From contig RPGQ01000001.1 in NCBI GenBank assembly GCA_004193595.1, forward strand, positions 1 to 64,000: a stretch of DNA of 64,000 nucleotides, in the 5' to 3' direction. The notes beneath the pieces are model-generated. The model was given only the letters and a program-made list of their open reading frames with translations. It was not told where the DNA came from and searched no databases. This DNA is from Desulfobacteraceae bacterium Eth-SRB2 (GTDB taxonomy: Bacteria; Desulfobacterota; Desulfobacteria; Desulfobacterales; UBA11574). Positions 56,979-64,000 of the stretch are shown piece by piece. A program made the position numbers and the translations under genes. Numbering within the stretch: position 1 is the first letter of the stretch; the number at the start of each line of letters is the position of its first letter.

Positions 56979-57007
56979 TTTACAAAACTTATGTATTCTT
57001 ATATACC
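56979..57007 (+). promoter_or_regulatory. Candidate sigma-70 promoter for the AAAEK protein
   Basis: TTTACA (56979-56984), 17-nt spacer, TATACC (57002-57007), 53 nt before the start codon. AT-rich context; unproven. Confidence 0.35.
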
Positions 57008-57059
57008 GTATTTTCTAATTATATATATATAATCATAAACAATTACAAAGAGGTTTTTT

Positions 57060-58631
57060 ATGGGAAAAAAAAGTTTGCTTAAATCGACCGCTAAAACGAA
57101 AAAAAAGACAAAATCAAAAGCAGCCGCTAAAGCAAAAGCTTCTCCAAAAGCCAAAGCTGCTCCAAAGGCCAAGCCCGCCGCAAAAACCAAAGCTGCTCCC
57201 AAAGCCAAGGCTGCTCCAAAAGCAAAAATGGCAACTTCCGCTCCACCTAAAAAACCGGCACCTAAAACAGGAAAGAAAAAGGTTTCAATGAAAGAACTCA
57301 TTCATAAAAAATTTGGCAAATGGAAACCGGATAAGCTTTATACGGTTAGCCCTGATGAAAAATATCTTAAAGGTTTTGCTGCACCGCCATTTGCTTCAGG
57401 ATCAAAAGAAGAAATTCGACGGATCAAGCAACTCTTGCTGAAAAAATTTGACATGGCGGAGATTAAGGCTGCTGCTGAAAAAGCCGCCGCCGAAAAGGCC
57501 GCTGCCGAAAAAGCTGCCGCTGAAAAAGCTGCCGCTGAAAAAGCCGCTGCTGAAAAAGCCGCTGCTGAAAAGGCCGCTGCCGAAAAAGCTGCTGCCGAAA
57601 AAGCTGCCGCTGAAAAAGCCGCCGCTGAAAAAGCCGCCGCTGAAAAAGCCGCCGCTGAAAAAGCCGCCGCTGAAAAAGCTGCTGCCGAAAAAGCCGCTGC
57701 CGAAAAGGCTGCTGCTGAAAAAGCTGCTGCTGAAAAAGCTGCTGCCGAAAAAGCTGCTGCTGAAAAGGCCGCTGCCGAAAAGGCTGCTGCTGAAAAAGCT
57801 GCTGCCGAAAAGGCCGCTGCCGAAAAAGCCGTTGCCGAAAAAGCCGCTGCCGAAAAGGCCGCTGCCGAAAAGGCCGCCGCTGAAAAGGCCGCTGCCGAAA
57901 AGGCCGCTGCTGAAAAGGCCGCCGCCGAAAAAGCTGCAGAGGCAGAAGTATCTGTATCATACGAACCCCCTGTAGACACCGACACCACCGTCTCTGACCC
58001 TATGGAAAAGGCTATGAAATATCTGGTTGCAGCTCTTGTTGTACTTGTCGCAATTATTGTCGGTTCCAGCATGATAAACAAAACTAAATATTATATGGAT
58101 GAAAAACAAGGCGCACTTGAAATCTGGCAGGGAAGATTCGCACCCATGGGTGAAGAGCTTCTGATCACACTGCCCGGAGTTCAGCTCCCTGAAACCATAA
58201 AAGATGTTTATTCCAAAAAAGATGTATTTCCGCTTATTTTTAATTATTATGTGGAAAAGGCTGACACGCTGCTGGAAGTTCCGGGAATGCCTGATTTTGA
58301 AGGAATAAAGAGCTATTTAAACAAGGCGCTCTCCCATGCTGCAACATCTGCTTCCACTGAAGCTGCTTATAATCGCTTGAACAACATCGAACTGATGATT
58401 CTTTTCTACAAGGCTGATGTGGCCGCCGGAAAGGAAACCCTTTCCGACCTTAAAGACGCAAAATACTATCTTGACCAAGCCACAGGACTCAGTACAAATG
58501 ACCTTCAGGCGGGTATAATAACTCAAAAAATTGATGCTGTGGATAAACAGATTGCGACCCTAAAAGCAAAAGAAAAAGAAACAAAATCCCCGGCACCGGC
58601 ACCCACGGCACCGGCACATTCGGCAGAATAA
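57060..58631 (+). CDS. AAAEK-repeat membrane protein with Lys/Ala-rich N-terminus
   Basis: 523 aa. Residues 1-80 are histone-H1/AlgP-like ([19 protein letters not shown]). A short folded region ([20 protein letters not shown]) precedes ~31 tandem AAAEK pentapeptides (~137-294), predicted as one uninterrupted charged helix. After it come TM residues ~320-338 ([19 protein letters not shown]), a ~170-aa helical extracytoplasmic domain ([40 protein letters not shown]) and a Pro/Ala tail. AAAGAGG precedes the ATG and an intrinsic terminator follows. Function unknown; the design suggests a long cytoplasmic spacer tethering something basic to the inner membrane. Confidence 0.8.
   Translation: MGKKSLLKSTAKTKKKTKSKAAAKAKASPKAKAAPKAKPAAKTKAAPKAKAAPKAKMATSAPPKKPAPKTGKKKVSMKELIHKKFGKWKPDKLYTVSPDEKYLKGFAAPPFASGSKEEIRRIKQLLLKKFDMAEIKAAAEKAAAEKAAAEKAAAEKAAAEKAAAEKAAAEKAAAEKAAAEKAAAEKAAAEKAAAEKAAAEKAAAEKAAAEKAAAEKAAAEKAAAEKAAAEKAAAEKAAAEKAAAEKAAAEKAAAEKAVAEKAAAEKAAAEKAAAEKAAAEKAAAEKAAAEKAAEAEVSVSYEPPVDTDTTVSDPMEKAMKYLVAALVVLVAIIVGSSMINKTKYYMDEKQGALEIWQGRFAPMGEELLITLPGVQLPETIKDVYSKKDVFPLIFNYYVEKADTLLEVPGMPDFEGIKSYLNKALSHAATSASTEAAYNRLNNIELMILFYKADVAAGKETLSDLKDAKYYLDQATGLSTNDLQAGIITQKIDAVDKQIATLKAKEKETKSPAPAPTAPAHSAE
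57468..57940 (+). repeat. 15-bp coding tandem array (AAAEK)n
   Basis: About 31 consecutive 15-bp units GC(C/T)GC(C/T)GC(C/T)GAAAA(A/G) with third-position variation in nearly every unit and one Ala-to-Val unit (~57830). Synonymous drift with conserved protein sequence indicates selection on the peptide. Confidence 0.9.
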
Positions 58632-58653
58632 ATTCGTTATAACCCATATAGAT

Positions 58654-58698
58654 AAAAAAAGCGGATAGCAGTTATAAAACGGCGATCCGCTTTTTTTA
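58654..58698 (+). terminator. Intrinsic terminator after the AAAEK gene
   Basis: AAAAAAAGCGGAT ... ATCCGCTTTTTTT: stem GCGGAT (58661-58666) with ATCCGC (58685-58690), extended by the flanking A/T runs, followed by a T7 run. 30 nt after the stop. Confidence 0.8.
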
Positions 58699-58796
58699 TT
58701 TCTTAGATAAATTGTCAGTTTTATATCCCACATTCCGCACCCCTTTTTTTGAGCATATAGTCCATTTTAATATTCAATGATAACAGTGGGCTAAAT

Positions 58797-59062
58797 CATT
58801 CTTGAACATGCTTTAGACAAAAATTTAATTCAAATTACAGAACTCGGCACCCAAGGGAGTGCTCCGGAGCTCAGTCTCCAAAATTTAGAAAAAAAGGTTA
58901 TGATTATAGAAAGCCAAGAGCTTGCCGGAGCCAAACAAAACAGGATTTGTCAAGTCAAGCTTTTTAATCGCCGGAAATACCAAGGTCGTTATTCCGGTCA
59001 GCTGTGTGGAACAAGGACACTGGAGATACAGATTTATTTTCATTGATTTTTTCCCCGTATTC
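58797..59062 (+). pseudogene. ARPP-1 family (DUF6569-like) gene remnant, frameshifted
   Basis: One frame reads ILEHALDKNLIQITELGTQG, SAPELSLQNLEKK and IIESQELAGAKQNRICQ. Then, after a one-base slip in a T5 run at 58961-58965, another frame continues LIAGNTKVVIPVSCVEQGHW RYR. Together these give the ARPP-1 core (h-G-EL-GAKQNR ... hPVSCVEQGRW). The start and C-terminal half are missing. It lies just upstream of the BREX genes. Confidence 0.7.
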
Positions 59063-59339
59063 AACTATAGATCCTCAGAGCTTTTTTAAGCAGGGAGAAT
59101 ATCGGGAACGCCCCTTGATTCTCCTGCCGTAATGACCACCTGCTGCCGCTTCACAGTATGTCCGATAACTTAAGGACGTTCCCAACCTGAATTTTTCATT
59201 AAGAATTCAAGTCACCGCTGTTCTAAATGTTCGAGATAAATAAACGCATAATTTCAAAGTGTTCCGGAATGCGTCCCGAATTATTGATGATTGGATAAGC
59301 CCGATCTGCACGAACGTCCCCGAGGATTATACGGGAAAA

Positions 59340-59948
59340 ATGATTAAAAAAAAGAATAAGCCCTACAGCATGTCCTTTTCGACGGGAGCACTGTTCCAGC
59401 AGCAGTCGGTTATGTTTGCAGAACTTTATGCCGATCTTGGCGATTGGCAATTCGTCCGTGCCAAAGTTCTTGAGAGCAACCTTTTGCAGGCCCGAACTAA
59501 AAATACCGCTCAGCGTGTCTGTAGGGAGGTAATCTCTCGGCTTAAACGCTTAACTCCGGATCAGTTGCTGACATTGGCCGATAGCTCTTCCAGAGACCAG
59601 GGCCACATCCTGTGGGCTGCGGTTTGCAAGCGTTACCGATTCATTCATGATTTCGCTGTTGAGGTGGTCCACGAAAAGTTTATTGGCATGGACCTGCTCC
59701 TAACCCGGGCGGATTACGATGTGTTTTTCAATCAAAAGGCCGAGTGGCACGATGAAATGGAGCAGCTCCGTGAATCGACCCGCAACAAGCTAAGACAGAT
59801 TGTTTTTAAAATGCTCCGTGAAGCAGAATTGTTGTCTATAAAAAACATGATTATACCCATTATTTTAAGTTCCATAGTGCAAAAAAATATCCAGGACGAT
59901 ACCGATTTGACCCTGGCGATATTCCCAATTGTGGATAGGGAGGCATAG
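59340..59948 (+). CDS. brxA: BREX system protein BrxA (DUF1819)
   Basis: 202 aa from the ATG at 59340. FSTGALFQQQSVMFAELYAD, LESNLLQARTKNTAQRVCRE, LWAAVCKRYRFIHDFAVEVV and LRQIVFKMLREAELLSIKN match the all-helical, DNA-binding BrxA family. A GTG 81 nt upstream would add a leader not seen in the family; GGGA before 59340 and the usual family start favour the shorter form. First gene of the operon, 2 nt before brxB. Confidence 0.93.
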   Translation: MIKKKNKPYSMSFSTGALFQQQSVMFAELYADLGDWQFVRAKVLESNLLQARTKNTAQRVCREVISRLKRLTPDQLLTLADSSSRDQGHILWAAVCKRYRFIHDFAVEVVHEKFIGMDLLLTRADYDVFFNQKAEWHDEMEQLRESTRNKLRQIVFKMLREAELLSIKNMIIPIILSSIVQKNIQDDTDLTLAIFPIVDREA

Positions 59949-59950
59949 CC

Positions 59951-60571
59951 GTGAGTGTTGCCGTGGTAAGCTTGGAAAAAGCGCCCATGCAGGAGAGATA
60001 CAAGCATCTTCTCAAGATCATCACCAGCGAACGGTTTATTAAAATGCAGGGGCTTGGAAATGAAGTTCCTTTCTTCATTTGCCCCTATCCGTCCGAAGAA
60101 GCTGTAGAAATGTCCCGCATGCAAAAACAGCTGTTCAACACCCTTGAGAAATCGGGAGTTCGCATCCTGGTCATCAATCTATACGATCTCGCCATTGAGC
60201 TCTTGAAACAAAGAGGCATTTTTGAACAGGTGTTTGAGATTGAGGCATCCAGTGGCAAGGGCGCATTTCGGGAGCTGCTTCAAGGGGTCCTGGATCCGGA
60301 AACGCATCTTGTGCCGGCCATTGCAGATAAAATGGCGCCGGCTGAGTTCGATGTCATGTTTCTTACAGGGGTGGGGCAGGTTTTCCCCTATATACGCTCC
60401 CACAGGGTCTTGAACAACTTGCAGCGCACAGCAACCGAACACCCGACGGTAATGTTTTTCCCGGGGGTTTATTCCCATTCTCTTGAAAAAGGCGCTTCTC
60501 TGGATCTATTCGGCCGTCTCCATGACGACAAGTATTACCGGGCCTTTAACATCTATCACTGCGAAATCTAA
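59951..60571 (+). CDS. brxB: BREX system protein BrxB (DUF1788)
   Basis: 206 aa, GTG start. RYKHLLKIITSERFIKMQGL, GNEVPFFICPYPSEEAVEM, MFLTGVGQVFPYIRSHRVLN and PTVMFFPGVYSHSLEKGASL are hallmark BrxB stretches. Required for defence in studied BREX systems; biochemical role is not settled, and it interacts with PglZ in some systems. Tightly coupled to brxA and brxC (2- and 14-nt gaps). Confidence 0.94.
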   Translation: MSVAVVSLEKAPMQERYKHLLKIITSERFIKMQGLGNEVPFFICPYPSEEAVEMSRMQKQLFNTLEKSGVRILVINLYDLAIELLKQRGIFEQVFEIEASSGKGAFRELLQGVLDPETHLVPAIADKMAPAEFDVMFLTGVGQVFPYIRSHRVLNNLQRTATEHPTVMFFPGVYSHSLEKGASLDLFGRLHDDKYYRAFNIYHCEI

Positions 60572-60585
60572 TTCGAGGCAACCCA

Positions 60586-63500
60586 ATGTCACTAAAAAAA
60601 ATGTTTCAAAAACCAGTTGATCGCCACATCGAAGGGGTCATCAAGGCCGATGACGAGGAGCGTCTGAAGCTCGAAGTTGAAGAATATGTACTGACCAATG
60701 AGGTTGCCAAGCGTCTTGAGGCCTTTCTCGACGCCTACAAAAATTATGAAGGCGCAAACGGTGCCTGGATCTCTGGTTTTTTTGGCTCGGGCAAGTCCCA
60801 TCTTTTAAAAATTCTTTCCCTTATCTTAGAAAACCGGCTCATCGAAGGTACTCCGGCTTTGGATCTGTTTCTGCCTAAATGCGAGGACAACGCCATTCTC
60901 CGCGGCGATCTGCAAAAAGCCGCGGCAATTCAGTCAAAAAGTATCCTGTTCAATATCGATCAGAAAGCCGATGTCATCAGCAAGACCCAGATCGACGCCC
61001 TCTTAGCTGTCTTTGTCAAAGTGTTCGATGAAATGTGCGGTTACTACGGCAAGCAGGGGCATATCGCCCAGTTCGAACGCGACTTAGACAACCGCGGCCA
61101 ATACGGCGACTTCAAAACCGCTTACCTGGATATCTCAGAAAAAGAGTGGGAATTCGGCCGGGAGCAGGCGCTCTTGGAAGGGCAGAACATAGCTGAAGCT
61201 TATGCCCGTGTTGCCGGTGTAGAAAAAGATGCAGCCCTCGGCATCCTGGACAAGTACCGCAAAGACTACAAGGTTTCCATCGAGGATTTTGCCAATCAGA
61301 TTCACGATTATATCGAACGTCAGGGGGCTGAATTTCGATTGAATTTTTTCGTGGACGAAGTGGGCCAGTATGTTGCAGGCAACACCAAGCTAATGACCAA
61401 CCTGCAGACCATTGCCGAAAGCCTGGCCACCAAATGCCGGGGCCGAGCTTGGATAGTGGTCACCGCGCAGGAGGAAATGCAAAAGGTTATCGGAGAAATC
61501 AACAGCCGGCATAGTGAGGATTTTTCCAAGATACAGGATCGCTTTGCTAATCGCATGAAGCTGACCAGTGCCGATGTCGCAGAGGTAATCCAGAAGCGGC
61601 TTCTGGCAAAAAACAGAGACGGAGCCGCCTACCTTGAAAAGGTCTACCGAACACAGGCCAACAATTTTAAAACCCTTTTCGATTTTACCGACGGTTCCAA
61701 AACCTATCGCAATTTCCAGGACCAGGACCATTTCACTGATTGCTATCCCTTTATCCCCTACCAGTTCGCCCTGTTTCAGGCGGCGATCCAGGACCTTTCC
61801 ATGCACAACGCCTTTGAAGGTCGCCACAGTTCGGTGGGCGAGCGTTCCATGCTCGGTGTCTTCCAGCAGGTGGCTATTCAGGTGTCGGGCCAGGAGGCAG
61901 GACAGCTTGCAACCTTTGATCTCATGTTCGAAGGTATTCGCGCCGCCCTCAAAGCCAACATCCAGCGGTCGATCCTGGTGGCTGAAAAGCACCTGGACCA
62001 CCCGTTTGCCGTCCAGGTGCTCAAGGCCCTTTTTCTGGTCAAGTATGTCAAGAAGTTCAAGACCACAGTTCGAAACATCTGCGTCCTGATGCTGGATCGG
62101 TTCGACCGGGACCTACCGGCATTCACCACAGAGGTACAGGAAGCTCTCAACCTGCTCGAACAACAGACCTATATTCAGAGAAACGGCAACCTTTATGAAT
62201 TTCTGACCGACGAGGAAAAGGATGTCGAACAGGAAATCAAACACACTGACGTGGAAACCACAGACGTCTCGGACGAGCTGGCCAGGATTATCTTCGACCA
62301 CATCATACGCAACCGAAAAATCCGCCACGAGGAGAGCGGGAGGGATTATCCTTTTTCAAAAAAACTGGACGACCGACTCATCGGCCGCGAATACGAACTG
62401 GCCATTCATGTGATCAGCCCCTTTAATGAAAATGCGGGTAGAGAAGAGATGCTGCGGATGCAGTCCTGGGGCCGGGACGAACTGCTGGTGCTCCTGCCGC
62501 CGGACGACCGCCTGGTTCAGGACCTTTTAATGTACAAACGGACCGAAAAATACGTTCGCCAGAACATTTCCATCATCCAGCAGGAGACGATCAAACGAAT
62601 TTTGACCGATAAAAGTTTTCAGAACCGGGAACGGCTGACCGAAATTCAAAAACGTGTTCACATCCTGCTCAGCAAATCAACGCTGTATATTTCCGGAGAT
62701 GAGATCGAGATTGGAAGCAATGATCCTCAACTTCGCATAGTTCAGGCTTTTTCATCGCTGGTCCTGCGGGTATATCCGAACCTTCGCATGTTGAGCGGAA
62801 TCGCCTATACGGAAGATGATATCTCCAAATACCTCAACCAATCCCAAGACAGCCTTTTTGACAGTGATGTAACCATTCTCAGCGAACCCGAACAGGAAAT
62901 GCAAGCCTTTGTTCAAGGCAACCGTAGAAACGGGGTGCGCACTACAATGAAAAGCCTGGTGGAGCACTTCGAGCGCAAACCCTACGGCTGGCACCTGGGG
63001 GCCGTATTGTGTGTCCTGGCCAAGCTTTGCGCCCGCGGGAAGATCGAAGCTCGATCCAACGGCGATATCCTTGAAGATGCCGAGCTGGAAAAGGCCCTTC
63101 GAAATACCCATGGATACGGCAATGTTGTAATGGATCCCCAGATCGACTTTACCGCATCCCAGCTTCGCCGTCTGAAAACCTTTTACGAAGATTTCTTCGA
63201 TTCTCCACCCAAGGGTCGGGAGGCCAAGGAGTTGGGAAGGGAAACGGCAGAAGCGTTTAATGCGCTGGTCAAAGAGCTTGCCGCCCTTTCCGGCCAGGTC
63301 GAACAATATCCTTTTCTGGCTCAACTGGACCAGCCAACCGAACAGGTCAACAAACTGGCCGGAAAACCATACACCCACTACCTGACCGAACTGAGCAGTT
63401 TTGAAGGTACGCTTTTGGATCTGAAGGAATCGATCATAGATCCCATCCGCCGATTCATGACCGGTCCGAACCAGGGGCTTTATAAGGAGGCCCGCCGTTA

Positions 63501-64000
63501 TTTGCAGGAACAGGAGCCGAACCTTCCCTATGTGCCCGGCGATGACGCGGCGGAGATACAAAACATCCTGGCAGATACAACCTGCTATAAGGGAAACCGT
63601 ATGCAACAGGTCAAAACTTGCCTGGACGCCCTCAAAGCCAATATCGCAGCACAGGTGAAAGCAGAGGCCGGAAAGGCTACCGATGCCATTGCCGCTTTGC
63701 GGGACCGTCTCGTTGACATGGATGAATTTAAAAATTTGAGAGGGGAACAACAGGCGGAATCAAAACAAGCCTTTGAGACCAAACAAAACGAAATCCAAAG
63801 CCAACGACTGATCGCCGTCATTCGGGACACCCTGCGCCGGTTTGAAGATGAGGAATATCCGCGCCTTTTAGCGAAAGTGGAATCCTGGAGCAGACCTGGA
63901 AAAAACGAATCAGACTACAAAACGCCGGCAGGCGAGGGCAAAGGCAAAGTGTCCGATCCGCCTTCTCAATTTGTTCCGGCACGATCCATTCGCGTATCCT
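60586..64000 (+). CDS. brxC: BREX system P-loop ATPase BrxC (3' truncated by window edge)
   Basis: The frame is open from ATG 60586 to the end of the window (1138 codons, no stop), close to the ~1200-aa length of the family. MSLKKMFQKPVDRHIEGVIK and YEGANGAWISGFFGSGKSHL (Walker A at 64-71), FVDEVGQYV (Walker B, Asp257/Glu258), and CYPFIPYQFALFQAAIQDLS with GRHSSVGERSMLGVFQQVAI are typical. Large ATPase of the BREX complex that modifies host DNA and blocks phage replication. The partners (PglX methyltransferase, PglZ, BrxL) should follow beyond 64 kb. Confidence 0.95.
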   Translation, partial: MSLKKMFQKPVDRHIEGVIKADDEERLKLEVEEYVLTNEVAKRLEAFLDAYKNYEGANGAWISGFFGSGKSHLLKILSLILENRLIEGTPALDLFLPKCEDNAILRGDLQKAAAIQSKSILFNIDQKADVISKTQIDALLAVFVKVFDEMCGYYGKQGHIAQFERDLDNRGQYGDFKTAYLDISEKEWEFGREQALLEGQNIAEAYARVAGVEKDAALGILDKYRKDYKVSIEDFANQIHDYIERQGAEFRLNFFVDEVGQYVAGNTKLMTNLQTIAESLATKCRGRAWIVVTAQEEMQKVIGEINSRHSEDFSKIQDRFANRMKLTSADVAEVIQKRLLAKNRDGAAYLEKVYRTQANNFKTLFDFTDGSKTYRNFQDQDHFTDCYPFIPYQFALFQAAIQDLSMHNAFEGRHSSVGERSMLGVFQQVAIQVSGQEAGQLATFDLMFEGIRAALKANIQRSILVAEKHLDHPFAVQVLKALFLVKYVKKFKTTVRNICVLMLDRFDRDLPAFTTEVQEALNLLEQQTYIQRNGNLYEFLTDEEKDVEQEIKHTDVETTDVSDELARIIFDHIIRNRKIRHEESGRDYPFSKKLDDRLIGREYELAIHVISPFNENAGREEMLRMQSWGRDELLVLLPPDDRLVQDLLMYKRTEKYVRQNISIIQQETIKRILTDKSFQNRERLTEIQKRVHILLSKSTLYISGDEIEIGSNDPQLRIVQAFSSLVLRVYPNLRMLSGIAYTEDDISKYLNQSQDSLFDSDVTILSEPEQEMQAFVQGNRRNGVRTTMKSLVEHFERKPYGWHLGAVLCVLAKLCARGKIEARSNGDILEDAELEKALRNTHGYGNVVMDPQIDFTASQLRRLKTFYEDFFDSPPKGREAKELGRETAEAFNALVKELAALSGQVEQYPFLAQLDQPTEQVNKLAGKPYTHYLTELSSFEGTLLDLKESIIDPIRRFMTGPNQGLYKEARRYLQEQEPNLPYVPGDDAAEIQNILADTTCYKGNRMQQVKTCLDALKANIAAQVKAEAGKATDAIAALRDRLVDMDEFKNLRGEQQAESKQAFETKQNEIQSQRLIAVIRDTLRRFEDEEYPRLLAKVESWSRPGKNESDYKTPAGEGKGKVSDPPSQFVPARSIRVS

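Noticed and set aside
57338..58081. Long minus-strand frame (FSAAA repeats) opposite the AAAEK gene
   Set aside because: It is the antisense of the 15-bp tandem array; the absence of stops is forced by the repeat. The plus-strand frame has a start, a Shine-Dalgarno and a terminator.
59259..59339. 27-residue extension of BrxA from a GTG
   Set aside because: No ribosome binding site and not seen in BrxA proteins; ATG at 59340 fits the family.
61390..62001. 203-codon minus-strand open frame
   Set aside because: Antisense to brxC, with no family resemblance.
62752..63750. 332-codon minus-strand open frame
   Set aside because: Lies wholly antisense to brxC, whose family motifs on the plus strand are clear; composition is typical of a shadow frame.

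Overview
The window reads as chromosomal DNA of an anaerobic, probably sulfate-reducing or syntrophic member of the Desulfobacterota (Deltaproteobacteria). This is inferred from gene content and protein style: an Ni-CO dehydrogenase (cooS) with a CooF-type ferredoxin and an FAD/NAD oxidoreductase, a CoA-disulfide-reductase/rhodanese fusion, a DHH-CBS protein, MTH1187 and LarE proteins, and many multi-PAS kinases. No rRNA, tRNA or CRISPR array was found. Gene density is moderate. Intergenic space is unusually rich in dispersed repeats and gene remnants.

Layout. 1-2.7 kb: end of an HD-GYP-like gene, a degenerate receiver protein, and a graveyard of IS256 and IS110 pieces with a 198-bp direct repeat flanking a poly-gamma-glutamate hydrolase-family gene. 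2.7-10 kb: tRNA-dihydrouridine synthase, a short DarP-like protein, an RlmL-like methyltransferase / NYN-LOTUS / flavodoxin run, and a MazEF-type pair. 10-23 kb: RND efflux pair, DHH-CBS protein, orphan PAS histidine kinase, AsmA, SDR-DUF2867. 23-33 kb: small redox and stress genes (ferritin-like, PPOX, NAD(P)H-FMN reductase, methyltransferase, thiamine-binding), a MacAB-like efflux operon with two permeases, and HU. 33-41 kb: CoA-disulfide reductase, 2-hydroxyacid dehydrogenase, and the cooS-cooF-oxidoreductase cluster on the minus strand. 41-50 kb: a solitary lipoprotein substrate-binding protein with a hybrid kinase, a frameshifted membrane protein gene, and a DUF1007/NicO nickel-cobalt exporter or importer pair. 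50-58.7 kb: eno - LolA-like gene - pyrG, larE, and a membrane protein with about 31 AAAEK repeats. 59.3-64 kb: the start of a BREX phage-defence operon (brxA, brxB, brxC); brxC runs off the window end.

Four repeat families recur. (i) A ~275-bp long-armed hairpin element with CAGGGCAAACG-type ends; three full copies are flanked by 10-bp target duplications (two perfect, one 9/10), and one sits inside an unrecognised gene upstream of cooS. (ii) A 200-250-bp element built of TGGAATnn octamers; in all five copies the same end faces the start of the next gene. (iii) A heptamer (TGTCAGG) element that in one copy carries a four-helix-bundle protein gene. (iv) A 165-bp element with 14-bp perfect terminal inverted repeats, one copy of which separates cooS from cooF.

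A nickel thread runs through the second half: CooS (Ni enzyme), NicO/DUF1007 (Ni/Co transport) and LarE (nickel-pincer cofactor). The genes are not in one operon, so the link is only contextual.
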